Source: Bacillus sp. FJAT-28004
GTDB lineage: Bacteria > Bacillota > Bacilli > Paenibacillales > Paenibacillaceae
Length of the DNA stretch: 64,000 bases
Direction: 5' to 3'
Assembly: GCF_001280845.1 (NCBI RefSeq)
Contig: NZ_LGHP01000002.1
Coordinates: 441,038-505,037, forward strand
Within the stretch, counting starts at the first letter, position 1. Every line of letters begins with the position of its first letter. Below are positions 46,451 to 56,012 of the stretch, piece after piece. The notes beneath the pieces were generated by a model, which had not been told where the DNA came from, did no database searches, and saw only the letters and a list, made by a program, of their open reading frames with translations. Both the position numbers and the translations under genes were made by a program.

Positions 46451-48882
46451 TGATGAGAGAATTGCTAGATCGATTTGCAAGCGACTATTCGGCTGCTGAG
46501 CAGAAGCTTAGCGGCCTTGAGGATGATCAGAGCAGCATTCACTACCCGACGGTGTTTCTATTTATCGGTGATGAGGCAGAGCATGCGATTGAGCCTATGA
46601 TTCACTCGAATGAACTGAAATGGGACAACAATGCCGGAGTTATCTATTTCCATGTATCGTCGAGTGAAGTTACCCAAAGCGATGCTCCTGGGAATACAGG
46701 TCATCATGTGTCTTCATACCAAGGTGTAAATCTTAACCGATCTGCTCCGAAGGTGATGCGGGTTGCGTTATCTGATATTGTAGATGGGAAAACGGACAAT
46801 CGCACCAAACGTAAAGATATTGGCACAGCCTTCCACAAGGAGGGGCGTCATTTGGTTGATCTCAACCGGGCGCTGCGTCAAGTTAGCGATACCATTGCCG
46901 ATTACGGCCGATTGTACGCATCTTTCGATCGCCTTCATCTTGCGGTGATTACAAGGGTCGATGATCCATTGAACGTGCTTGTTCCAGAAATATCGCTGCT
47001 CGCACAATCGATTTTTTTGCAGCTATTCAAATCGGTTCAAATGGACTTGTACGCTTTAATTAATGAACGCGAGCAATCAGAATCGTTTGGTTTTGCAGGC
47101 GCGTCGGGAATCAGCTTCCTGCGTGAGCTTGATGGGATGCAGCGGCCGGATTATTCATTCTCTGCGCGGCTGCAGGTGACTGGTGACGGTTTATCCATTC
47201 CGGTCACGCATAAACAGTCGCCATTATTTGATCTTGTTTATGTATTATCTGATCGCAACGAGCGGGGAATTACGACCCTTAACGGGATGCAGGATAACTA
47301 TGAGATCATTTGCAACATTCTGCTGCTCAAGAACAGGAAGCGGAAGGAAGCACAGGTTCAATCGAGTGACGTAAGTTATAACAACTCGTCCTTCAAGAAC
47401 AGTCTAATGACAGAATCTGGAAGGCAGGGGTTCGTATCAGCGGGATTGTCCAAGGTGAAGCGACCGAACCATTCGATTGCTTTAACTGTCCTGTATCACT
47501 GCTTTAAGCAAATAAAAGAGCGGCTGGAATTCGCTGACTTGCAAGGCAGCAAAGAAAAGTTGTCCTTCTTCGGGCTGGATGCGGCAGCGATGGAGACTAG
47601 AATGCTCGATCTGGTGCCAAGCGTGGACAATCTCATCGATATGTCTGGTCTACTGACGAGCAGCATTCGTTATGAACAACTGCGGCGGATGTCGCTGCGC
47701 GAGGCAGAGGCAGCATTGTTCGGAGATGGCTGTGCCATCTTCTTCCGCAAGCACTTTACTAGTTCAGCTGAGGTGAACTTAGGTTATGTGAAGGCTGCGG
47801 AAGAGCTGCGAACCATGGTTAACCGTAATATGAAGGAGCAGCCGCTGATCAGCTTCTTTCAGGTTGCCAAGTGGACAGACGAGAAAAATGAGACAGACAG
47901 CGTGATGACAGCCGTTCGTGCTCGAATTCGTGATTTGGTTAGAGAAATTGATGTTGCTCAGGATGAGCTTGATCGAACCCGCGAACAACGTGTTGACGAT
48001 TTGAAATTTCAGCGGCTCCCCTTTATGGATAAGCAAAATGTACGCTCCTTTATTCGCGCTTTTTTTGATGCGGTCTATCGGCTGGAATGGCAGCTATTAC
48101 GACTGGAGACAGAGCTTGCCTTATACCGTAGATTTGTTGCGGAATTGGAGCGTCTTCACGATAAATATCGAATTCGCGTGGAGCAGATGGCTATATTGGA
48201 GGAAACTCTAAATGCGACGGCTCAGCACAGCATCCGCTCAGCGGATGATTATATCGGGCAGAACATCTTCGAATATTATGAGCGTGTAACTGCAGGTGTA
48301 ATGAAGGATATTGAAGAGAAACGCGGCGCATCGGTATTTTTTGAGGAACGATTCCTGGGCAGTGTGACAGAGCTTCTGCAGCAAGGAGATTCCGCTTTTC
48401 TTGAGCGATTAATCGATATATGCCGAAAGCATATTTTGACAGCAGAGCCGTTTGCCCAGACCTTCGAGGAGGAGCTTCTGCTGCGTGCGAACGTATCGGT
48501 TGCATACAGTAATCGTAAAGCATTATCGAGGGATGAGCTATTTCACCGGTTGTATCGGACATTGGAAGAGCATGCGGTCGTTCATATCCGTCTTCTCGAT
48601 TATACTCATGAGCATCGTTACGAGGAAAAGTATTTGTTCGGAGATCGTGAGAGTGAATTTATACGTTATGCTCTTGGCGTTGACGAAACTTCGCGTATTT
48701 ATAAGCTGGGGTGTGTACATGAGAAGCGCAGCAGCGGCGTAGAAAAATTAAATATTATGGGCGGCTTTCATTTAGAAGATTTGATGTATTATCGAAACGG
48801 CAAAGTGTATTATGAAACCTATTTGCAAAATGGGTACGAATTTCACACGCTTGATCCTGCTCTGCTGCCCGAGCTTCGCTGA
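46450..48882 (+). CDS. large helical protein of the tubulin/GTPase operon, unknown
   Basis: An 810-residue protein whose start overlaps the tubulin-like stop (TAATG). The N-terminal 300 residues alternate strands and helices and show an LHLAVITRVDDPLNVLVPEISLLAQSIFLQLF segment at the place where a tubulin-like protein would carry its signature loop. No glycine-rich nucleotide motif remains. The rest is helical, with probable coiled coil around residues 485-600. It may be a degenerate tubulin-like partner of the preceding gene or a structural adaptor. I do not recognise a named family. Confidence 0.7.
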   Translation: MMRELLDRFASDYSAAEQKLSGLEDDQSSIHYPTVFLFIGDEAEHAIEPMIHSNELKWDNNAGVIYFHVSSSEVTQSDAPGNTGHHVSSYQGVNLNRSAPKVMRVALSDIVDGKTDNRTKRKDIGTAFHKEGRHLVDLNRALRQVSDTIADYGRLYASFDRLHLAVITRVDDPLNVLVPEISLLAQSIFLQLFKSVQMDLYALINEREQSESFGFAGASGISFLRELDGMQRPDYSFSARLQVTGDGLSIPVTHKQSPLFDLVYVLSDRNERGITTLNGMQDNYEIICNILLLKNRKRKEAQVQSSDVSYNNSSFKNSLMTESGRQGFVSAGLSKVKRPNHSIALTVLYHCFKQIKERLEFADLQGSKEKLSFFGLDAAAMETRMLDLVPSVDNLIDMSGLLTSSIRYEQLRRMSLREAEAALFGDGCAIFFRKHFTSSAEVNLGYVKAAEELRTMVNRNMKEQPLISFFQVAKWTDEKNETDSVMTAVRARIRDLVREIDVAQDELDRTREQRVDDLKFQRLPFMDKQNVRSFIRAFFDAVYRLEWQLLRLETELALYRRFVAELERLHDKYRIRVEQMAILEETLNATAQHSIRSADDYIGQNIFEYYERVTAGVMKDIEEKRGASVFFEERFLGSVTELLQQGDSAFLERLIDICRKHILTAEPFAQTFEEELLLRANVSVAYSNRKALSRDELFHRLYRTLEEHAVVHIRLLDYTHEHRYEEKYLFGDRESEFIRYALGVDETSRIYKLGCVHEKRSSGVEKLNIMGGFHLEDLMYYRNGKVYYETYLQNGYEFHTLDPALLPELR

Positions 48883-48939
48883 CCGATATACATCAATAAT
48901 CGCTGCGGTCCACTAGCAGGTAGAAAGGATGCTGTTATT

Positions 48940-50226
48940 ATGCAACGAAAAATAAATGGGCTTCTCTTATTGTTCAGCTTAATAGGAGGCGCAGTAGGAT
49001 TTGTCATCGGGGAAGTAATACTGGGCGCGCTGTCAGAGAGTTGGCCGCGCTTTGCCGTCGTTGGCCTATACTTTGGCGTTCTTGCGTTATGCATCGGACT
49101 GTCCTGCCTGATTGCTGAGATGATTACGCCTCGTTTAAACGGTACTTCGTGGCGACAACGTTATACCGGTTTGTCTTGGCAGCTGCTTGTACCGGCGACG
49201 CTAGTACTGCTGTTTGCAGTCGGCGGATTGCTCCAACTTATTTACGGGGCGCATTTCGGCGGTGCGAAGCAGGTAAAGGATATCGTGCTTGTCATCGATA
49301 ATTCGGGAAGCATGCTGGAGACAGATCCGGATAACGAGCGCTATACAGCCGCGAAGCAATTGATTAACAACATGGAAAGCGATAAGCGAGTAGCTGTAGT
49401 CGTCTTCAGCAATACCGCGGAATTGCTTCAGCCTTTTGTTAAAGTAAGCTCACAGGAAGAGAAAGATAAAGTAAATGCTGCAATCGACGCACTTGAGCCG
49501 ACGGATGGCGGTACAAACTTCAGCCTTGCGCTTGGTGAAGCGATGAAGACGATTAAGGGCAAGGAAAAAGCTGGACGCGGTACAATGGTCATTTTGCTAT
49601 CAGACGGTTTTAGCGAATCCGACATCAATCAACAAGTTGCAGATTATCAAGAGCAGCAAATTGTCGTGAATACAGTTGGTCTCAGCGTTGCAGACACCAA
49701 AGGCTCTGCCTTACTGCAGCAAATAGCGAGTTCAACTAAAGGAAGCTATTACGACGTGTCGGAAGCGAACGGTCTGGCGCTCGTATTCCAAAATATATAC
49801 GATACGATCGACAATCGTACGCTGTTAACGGAACGTACGGGTGCGCTTGCTGACAGTACGCTTTATACACTGCTTCGTATTTTATCATTAGCCGTTATCG
49901 GTGCAGCTTTAGGATTGTCGCTCGGATTGTTTTTCGACAATCGGTTTTTGGCATTAAGCTTCGGGGCTGGCGGTATTGTCGGCGGTTTGCTGGCTGGTTT
50001 CATCTTAGATTCCGGCTTGTCCGGGGATATGCTCTCTGATGGATTATCCCGTCTATTCGCTGTTCTCGTACTGGCAGCCATTATTAGCATTTTCACGCTT
50101 ATTGTTCCGATTAAGGATAATAACAGTACAAACCCTTTTGGCGGCGGCAGAAAAAACAGCACAAGAGACCATTCCGCTAAGGGCTTAGGCGAACGGACGA
50201 AGGACAGCCGCAGTCATGGATTTTAA
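48940..50226 (+). CDS. membrane VWA-domain protein (second)
   Basis: A 428-residue protein. Three N-terminal helices (about residues 7-100) are followed by a VWA domain (about 115-295) with a complete MIDAS (DNSGSM, GGTNFS and LLSDGFS). Three to four C-terminal helices (about 305-395) precede a polar tail. The VWA lies between membrane segments, so it faces one side as a loop domain; the topology is not certain. It differs in architecture from the first VWA protein, which has a signal peptide and one helix. AAAGGAT precedes the ATG. It is part of the tubulin/GTPase operon. Confidence 0.85.
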   Translation: MQRKINGLLLLFSLIGGAVGFVIGEVILGALSESWPRFAVVGLYFGVLALCIGLSCLIAEMITPRLNGTSWRQRYTGLSWQLLVPATLVLLFAVGGLLQLIYGAHFGGAKQVKDIVLVIDNSGSMLETDPDNERYTAAKQLINNMESDKRVAVVVFSNTAELLQPFVKVSSQEEKDKVNAAIDALEPTDGGTNFSLALGEAMKTIKGKEKAGRGTMVILLSDGFSESDINQQVADYQEQQIVVNTVGLSVADTKGSALLQQIASSTKGSYYDVSEANGLALVFQNIYDTIDNRTLLTERTGALADSTLYTLLRILSLAVIGAALGLSLGLFFDNRFLALSFGAGGIVGGLLAGFILDSGLSGDMLSDGLSRLFAVLVLAAIISIFTLIVPIKDNNSTNPFGGGRKNSTRDHSAKGLGERTKDSRSHGF

Positions 50227-50248
50227 ACGATGCGGGAGGCGGATATAA

Positions 50249-50884
50249 ATGCGGTTTATCGATGCAGAGGATGGTTCACCGCTCATCAGCGGCTTAACTC
50301 GCGTTATTGAGGAGGACCGCTGCACGCTGCGCTGGATTTGGCCGGGCGGTATAGAAGCAGTTTATATTGGGAAAACGCCGGCTGAACAGGCGGCGGAAAG
50401 TCCCAAGGATATGGGAACTGTCAAGTTGTACACGAAGGCAGAATATAAAGCGAATAATGGCTATCACAGCCGATTAGAGGGCATCGGTCGTTTTGTCTTT
50501 ACGGTATATGCCGTGCTAGAGGGGAGCGGCGGTCCACAGCTCATCCTTCAGCCTAATCAGGAAAACAGCATTGAAATAAGTGCTGGCAGAGCTAAGATTC
50601 ATTATTCGATTTCAAATAAGAGCGGTTTGTTCAGAAAGTTCAAAACGATTCAAATTCAAGTGACAACAGAGGTACCGATTGCCAAAGACGTGCTTTGTTA
50701 TGTTAAAAAGCAGGGCAGTTACCCTGCGAATAAAGATGACGGCATGTTATATCCGTTTGTCGCGCCATTTGCAGCAGGTAAAACCGTTTTGCCCGCGATT
50801 GAGGTTGGCAAACAGGATTTTATACGATTGTTTTTCACCGATGGCCGAACGTACGGACAAATGTACGAGTTGATTTCAGTATAA
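50249..50884 (+). CDS. 211-residue beta-rich protein, unknown
   Basis: A soluble protein of 211 residues with no signal peptide or helix. It has many short hydrophobic strands (CTLRWIWPGGIEAVYIG, GRFVFTVYAVLEG, IQIQVTTEVP) suggesting two beta-sandwich domains. CYVKKQGSYP and a C-terminal IRLFFTDGRTYGQMYEL are the most distinctive parts. It lies 22 bases after the second VWA gene and 14 bases before the GTPase gene, so it is surely part of the operon. No family was recognised; an adaptor role is guessed from position. Confidence 0.7.
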   Translation: MRFIDAEDGSPLISGLTRVIEEDRCTLRWIWPGGIEAVYIGKTPAEQAAESPKDMGTVKLYTKAEYKANNGYHSRLEGIGRFVFTVYAVLEGSGGPQLILQPNQENSIEISAGRAKIHYSISNKSGLFRKFKTIQIQVTTEVPIAKDVLCYVKKQGSYPANKDDGMLYPFVAPFAAGKTVLPAIEVGKQDFIRLFFTDGRTYGQMYELISV

Positions 50885-50898
50885 AGGAGGAAGATCGC

Positions 50899-52158
50899 AT
50901 GGGTATTTTCGATCTTTTCAAGAAAAAGCCGGAAACAAAGCAAAGGCCTTTGTTTTATGATATTGTTTGCCCCTATTGCTTTAGTAAATTCACACCTGAT
51001 GAGGTCGTTTTCCGCGCTTCTCATTCCCGTGAGGATGATGAGGATTACGCGCTTGGAGAAGATGATGAGCTGAATAAGTATCGTGAACGCTTTGGCCTTG
51101 ATTCTGTACATGATATGGAAGCAGTGCTCTATCCGAATGACGTGCCTGAAGAGCATCGGATTTACTCAGACCATGTATTGATCGGAATAAATGACCGATA
51201 TGGCGAGCTGACACGCAGAAGGCTTTGCCCAAAATGCCACAACGAAATTCCGGTGACGGCAGGCAAGGTGCCTAGCAACATTATTTCAATTATTGGCGCT
51301 TCACAAGTAGGCAAATCGGTGTATATGACCGCATTGATACATACGCTGCAGAACACGACAGCGGACCATTTTAATGCAGCCTGCATGCCTCTGAACGCTG
51401 AAATTAGCCGGAAATTCCGAACCTATTACGAGGAGCCGTTATTCGAGCGCGGCGATCTGCTTGCATCAACCCAAAAGGAGAAGATGCAGGAACCGTTTAT
51501 TTTTCAATTCGTTTTTAAAGATGAAACAAAGCCGCCACTCACTCTCGTATTTTTTGATGTGGCAGGAGAGGGTATGGTAGAGCAGGATTATCTCGGATTG
51601 CACGGTCAACATATTAAAAATTCGGCTGGTATTTTATTGATGGTAGATCCGCTGCAAATTCGTTCAATCCGTGAGAAAATCAGAATGAATCTAGGCGATA
51701 AGCCCGGTGAATGGGTATCCCAATACGACGAGCCGCGCGACGTTGTTCTGACGATGTTTGGCGACTTCATTGCCTATCAGGAAAATAACAAAACGGATAT
51801 ACCGACTGCGGTCGTCTTAACTAAGAGCGATATGCTTCATTCTCTAAAGGATGAGGATGGCGAATATATTAAATCAAACAGCAATATTTTCAACAATATG
51901 GTGCACCGCAATTATTTTAACCTGACTGAGTTTGAAAATATTGATGGAGAAATCCGCCGTTTCATCGAGAAGGTCGATCGTCCGTTCAAGGGTACGATGG
52001 ACGTTTATTTTAAGGATACGGCTTATTATGCGGTTTCTGCACTCGGCAGCAATCCCGTCGATCAGAAGCTGCAAACTGTCGTAAGTCCAATTCGGGTAGA
52101 CGAGCCCTTCATTTGGCTGCTTTATAAGCTGAACTTCATTGAGGGGAGAAGAGAATAG
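50899..52158 (+). CDS. zinc-ribbon P-loop GTPase (DO-GTPase2-like)
   Basis: A 419-residue protein. A split zinc ribbon (CPYC at residues 24-27 and CPKC at about 110-113) precedes a TRAFAC-like GTPase domain. Walker A is GASQVGKS (about 133-140), the Walker B/G3 region is FFDVAGEG (about 217-224) and the specificity motif is TKSD (about 308-311). It resembles the double-GTPase-2 (DO-GTPase2) family that occurs beside GAP1-type proteins, tubulin-like and VWA genes in predicted bacterial conflict systems; that family link is from memory and not tested. AAGGAGGAAG precedes the ATG. Its stop overlaps the GTG start of the next gene, implying a complex between the two products. Confidence 0.82.
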   Translation: MGIFDLFKKKPETKQRPLFYDIVCPYCFSKFTPDEVVFRASHSREDDEDYALGEDDELNKYRERFGLDSVHDMEAVLYPNDVPEEHRIYSDHVLIGINDRYGELTRRRLCPKCHNEIPVTAGKVPSNIISIIGASQVGKSVYMTALIHTLQNTTADHFNAACMPLNAEISRKFRTYYEEPLFERGDLLASTQKEKMQEPFIFQFVFKDETKPPLTLVFFDVAGEGMVEQDYLGLHGQHIKNSAGILLMVDPLQIRSIREKIRMNLGDKPGEWVSQYDEPRDVVLTMFGDFIAYQENNKTDIPTAVVLTKSDMLHSLKDEDGEYIKSNSNIFNNMVHRNYFNLTEFENIDGEIRRFIEKVDRPFKGTMDVYFKDTAYYAVSALGSNPVDQKLQTVVSPIRVDEPFIWLLYKLNFIEGRRE

Positions 52159-55097
52159 TGCGCGATTCTACGCCCAGCAGGATGATTCAGCAGCAGATGT
52201 ATGCACGGGAAAGACGCGGTATTTTCAGATCTACGGAGGGTTATGACACGATCGCCAAATCAAGCGGCTTAGAAGCTTCTTTTATCAAAAAAGTGCTTCA
52301 CCCGTTCTGCGTATACGATGCCCCGACCGAGCTGGCTACGCGCGGAGAGAAGGACGGCTCCGCGTATCCGGAAACGATGCACTTGCTTCATCTAGATAAT
52401 GGCGATGTTTTGCTTGGAAGAAGCGTTTATCAGGCAGCAGATTTTACTGGTCTTCGCAGCGCGTTTTTTACGCATAACTACATTATTCCGAGCGATCATA
52501 GCAGCAAACCGGCAAATGATTATGTGAACTGGCTGCAAGCCGCTTTCGTTGACAGTTATGATATCGAAAGCGGCTCGGAGATCGCACAATTATCAAACCT
52601 GCCTATTCACGCCGCAGTCGCGATTAAACCGTCTGCTCGTTCCATCCTTTCTCTGCTTAACATAGGAGAAAAGTCGTTCAAACAGCTGCTTTATGCGGTG
52701 ATGGCAGCAGTTGGAGGCAAGAAAAAGATATATGTTGCGCTCGACGTTCCAATCAAGCAGCTTCCGGACAAGGCAAAACAGCTGCTTGGGGTGCTCTATG
52801 CGAGTTTACCTTATGCCTTCCGCAAGCAGCTTGGTTTCATTACCTATGCAAAAGAACCGCTAAGCCGCAAATCGGTTCATCTTACGTTCGTAGAGCAGGG
52901 GAGCCTTCGCCAAGGGGATCGCAGCATTGAGAAGGATTTTACGTTTGATTTCGGTAACGACCGCATAATGAATGTCGATCTGGACGGCGTAGATCAGCCG
53001 TTTTTGGATTTTGTATGGGATCATTTGGATCGCCCTGACCGCATGGATAGCTTCTTCCAATTCGCGGAGCTGATGCTGGCAGACATGGGCCAGGAGCGTG
53101 AGCTCGCAGCAGCCAGTTATCATGAGCTATGCGTAGTTTACCAAATCGAGGAAGGCAACGAAACATTATATGAATCGCATAAAACCGCGGTGCTGCGCAG
53201 CTTGCTGGAATATTTGCAGCCATCCGGCGCTATGGATGCCAAAATGCGTTTGAATGATTTGTTCCTGTCTCGATTTGATCTTGAATTTGACCGTGCGCGG
53301 CAAGGAATAGTGCCGGAAGCGTTCATCGTAGATGTGTTTAAGGAATACTACCAAATCGAAGGCAAACATATAGAAAATAAAATGGTTTCCTTCTTTATAT
53401 TAGCTCTACTAAACGCGAATAAGCAGAATGAGCAAGACGCGGCTGCTTCTTTCTTTGCGGCAGTTGAAAGCGATCCTGCTTTAAGCATGGCTTTTTTCAC
53501 TAGAGTCCTATCAGATTCGAAAGCAACTGCCAGCTTATTCATTCCTTTTCTGGAGGAGAAGCTTAAAGAAGCAGCAGGAGCCAAAAGCGTTCTTCAGCTC
53601 ATTGAGCAGTGGGGCAACGCTCATCCAAAGCTATTTGGATATGAAGCATTTTATTCACTTGCCCGCCAGCAGCTCATCGAGAAGCTGAAACGTGAACGCC
53701 ATTCGCTGCCAGCGACAAGCAAGGCGCTTGAGCAATTGCGAAGCTTAGCAAGTGAAGGCAAGTTTGGAATAAGAAAACAGCTGCCGACTCAAGAAGCTGC
53801 TGATTTCTATACGGAGCTGGAGCTTGCTGCTTATCGTGCAATGTTGATTGAACTTGATATGGATAGACTGACGAAAGATCAGCTCATGCTAGGAGAATTT
53901 CTCAAATCGAAGGAGCAACTGAAAAAGTGGAACGGACAGCTGAACGATCCGCGCCAGAAATCAGCTGCTCTTGAGCTGCAAGCCCTTTATGAATGCTTCG
54001 CGTTCCCGGAGCCAACCGTTGATTTATTTGAGAATCTATCCCCAGCAGAGATCGACCATGTGCAGCTGGTTGGACGAAGGCTGCTCGCGAATCAGCTGGA
54101 GTTGGCTGAATTTCCGCGTCTCGTGCTTTTGTATCTTCGCAGCTCGGATATGGAATCAGTAGATTATGCGGGGCTTCTCAACTATTTGCAGCAAAACGCA
54201 GCTCATAAAGATACGGTATATCTATTCTTCCGATGGGCAGAGAAACATCCTGATTTTATGAGGTCCAGAGGTTTCGTACCCGCATATGTAACGGCCATAG
54301 TCAGCTATTTCACAAAATATGACCGAGATGCATTTAAGAAGCGTGCCAATTGGAAGCAGCATTTTGACAAAGCGGGTCCTGTCCTTAAAGGGGTGTATAA
54401 GCAGGCGGAGCGGGAGCTATCTTCGCCGCTGACCAAATTTTTTCGCCGCAATCGTAAATCGACGTTGATTACCTCGTTATCGGCTATTGGTATTGTATTA
54501 ATCGTGTTTGGCATAATGTTTACATTTGGAGGCAAGGGTGATGAGAAGCCAGGAGAGGCCATTTTGCCTACGCCTGAGCCGAGCATTACCCTTCCGGATA
54601 CGATCGTTTACGCGGAACAAAATGCTGCATCAGAGGGACAGAAGGCAACGACTTCCCTCGTCTTCGCATTTAAGGAGGCAGCAGCTTGCACACCGTTTAA
54701 GCCTAGCTCATTAACGGTAGAATCACCGGGTGCTGAAGCGGTAACGTACACGACACTTGAACTTACATCTGCTTGCGATTCGGATGCAGGGAATAGCAGC
54801 ACCGAGGGAGATCAAGTCGAAGGCTCTCCACAGCCGACTGAATCAGCAGATTCGACTGTTATAGAGTCTGACGAGCCAACGCCTACGAATCAGCCTTCGG
54901 ACACTAGTCCACTGAAGGCAGCTACCGATGCTCAGACGGAGCAGGAACAAAATAGCAATACGGCAACAGACCAACCGGACTATACGAACCGGGTTGTTGT
55001 TAACCTCGGAAAGCAGGTCGATATTCCAGCTAACAGCATCATCCGAGTCGGAGAAACCGAATATCAACTTACAGTGCTGCAGGTTGTCAATAAATAA
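52158..55097 (+). CDS. GAP1-like GTPase-associated protein with a membrane anchor
   Basis: A 979-residue protein. The N-terminal 140 residues (QQQMYARERRGIFRSTEGYDTIAKSSGL, then HLLHLDNGDVLLGRSVY and FFTHNYIIP) match the GAP1-N2 type of GTPase-associated domain. A long alpha/beta and helical middle follows. A single helix at about residues 770-792 (TLITSLSAIGIVLIVFGIMFTF) leads to an acidic Ser/Thr/Pro-rich linker and a terminal small beta domain. The tail would lie outside the cell. The start is GTG overlapping the GTPase stop. It is likely the regulator or effector partner of that GTPase at the membrane, and the last gene of the operon. Confidence 0.8.
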   Translation: MRDSTPSRMIQQQMYARERRGIFRSTEGYDTIAKSSGLEASFIKKVLHPFCVYDAPTELATRGEKDGSAYPETMHLLHLDNGDVLLGRSVYQAADFTGLRSAFFTHNYIIPSDHSSKPANDYVNWLQAAFVDSYDIESGSEIAQLSNLPIHAAVAIKPSARSILSLLNIGEKSFKQLLYAVMAAVGGKKKIYVALDVPIKQLPDKAKQLLGVLYASLPYAFRKQLGFITYAKEPLSRKSVHLTFVEQGSLRQGDRSIEKDFTFDFGNDRIMNVDLDGVDQPFLDFVWDHLDRPDRMDSFFQFAELMLADMGQERELAAASYHELCVVYQIEEGNETLYESHKTAVLRSLLEYLQPSGAMDAKMRLNDLFLSRFDLEFDRARQGIVPEAFIVDVFKEYYQIEGKHIENKMVSFFILALLNANKQNEQDAAASFFAAVESDPALSMAFFTRVLSDSKATASLFIPFLEEKLKEAAGAKSVLQLIEQWGNAHPKLFGYEAFYSLARQQLIEKLKRERHSLPATSKALEQLRSLASEGKFGIRKQLPTQEAADFYTELELAAYRAMLIELDMDRLTKDQLMLGEFLKSKEQLKKWNGQLNDPRQKSAALELQALYECFAFPEPTVDLFENLSPAEIDHVQLVGRRLLANQLELAEFPRLVLLYLRSSDMESVDYAGLLNYLQQNAAHKDTVYLFFRWAEKHPDFMRSRGFVPAYVTAIVSYFTKYDRDAFKKRANWKQHFDKAGPVLKGVYKQAERELSSPLTKFFRRNRKSTLITSLSAIGIVLIVFGIMFTFGGKGDEKPGEAILPTPEPSITLPDTIVYAEQNAASEGQKATTSLVFAFKEAAACTPFKPSSLTVESPGAEAVTYTTLELTSACDSDAGNSSTEGDQVEGSPQPTESADSTVIESDEPTPTNQPSDTSPLKAATDAQTEQEQNSNTATDQPDYTNRVVVNLGKQVDIPANSIIRVGETEYQLTVLQVVNK

Positions 55098-55108
55098 ACA
55101 TTTAAAAT

Positions 55109-55153
55109 AAGGACCACCCTCTTTGTGTCTCAGACACAAAGAGGGTGGTCCTT
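55109..55153. terminator. very strong bidirectional terminator
   Basis: Twenty-two-base arms at 55109-55130 and 55132-55153 are perfectly complementary. It lies between the convergent ends of the GTPase operon and the isomerase gene. Confidence 0.9.
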
Positions 55154-55171
55154 ATATCGCTCAATTTCTTA

Positions 55172-55999
55172 TTATCGCCATTCTATGTTGTGTTTCTCCA
55201 ATAATGCCGTAAGCGCATGAATAGCTGTTAACACCCGCCCCGTATCGCTTTCATTAGGAAGATAGTGATGGAGATGTGCCTCTACTGATAAAAAACCAGT
55301 AAACCTGCGTTTCTGCATTTCAATTAATAGTGCCTCAAGTCCACCTTCTCCTTCGCCTGCGGGTACGAACTGCCGAGGGCTGGAGGTCGCATCCTTGATA
55401 TGAATATATTCAATATCGGATGCAACTTTAGGGAAAGCCTGCAGCATCGGATCGATACCTTCAATAACGTAGTTACCCGGATCAAAAGCGAATTTTAAGA
55501 AAGGGGATTGACAGTGCTCCATAATCTCCAAGCCGCCCTCATGGGTACTTCCGTACATGCCGCTGTCATTTTCCAGTATCAAGGTGAGCTTACTTTGTGC
55601 GGCTACATGAGCGAGCTGAGCCATTCGCTGCAATACTTCCTCCCGATACTTCTCCTTGGCTTCATTCTCAGGGATATAATACGAGAAAATACGAATATAT
55701 GGTGTTTTTAAGATGTGAGCCGCTCGAATCGCCCGATTAAGAGCCTCCAATTGAGGTACGAAAGGCGATGTGATCGGATATTTACCGATTGGCGAGGCAA
55801 TCGATGAAACAGAAAATCCTCTAGCTTCTATGATTTGATGAAGTTGCTGGAGCTCTTCGGTACTTAGTTCAAGTATATTTTTGCTCCAAATGCTGCGAAT
55901 CTCGAGATGGTTGATGCCCTTTTGCTCAAGCAGATCCAGCTGCTCCTCTAAGACTGAGGAAATTTCGTCAGAAAAACATGTTAGTTTAAAAGTTGTCAT
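55172..55999 (-). CDS. sugar phosphate isomerase/epimerase family protein
   Basis: TIM-barrel protein of about 275 residues with LTCFSDEISSVLEEQLDLLEQKGINHLEIRSIW at the start, LILENDSG, FAFDPGNYV, EYIHIKDAT and a final glutamate in GFLSVEAHL. These are the metal ligands of the xylose-isomerase-like family. The start is ATG 55999 after AAGGAGG. It is co-transcribed with the Gfo/Idh gene 13 bases upstream, a common pair in inositol and keto-sugar catabolism. Confidence 0.9.
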   Translation of the reverse strand: MTTFKLTCFSDEISSVLEEQLDLLEQKGINHLEIRSIWSKNILELSTEELQQLHQIIEARGFSVSSIASPIGKYPITSPFVPQLEALNRAIRAAHILKTPYIRIFSYYIPENEAKEKYREEVLQRMAQLAHVAAQSKLTLILENDSGMYGSTHEGGLEIMEHCQSPFLKFAFDPGNYVIEGIDPMLQAFPKVASDIEYIHIKDATSSPRQFVPAGEGEGGLEALLIEMQKRRFTGFLSVEAHLHHYLPNESDTGRVLTAIHALTALLEKHNIEWR

Positions 56000-56012
56000 C
56001 TGTGCAGCCTCC

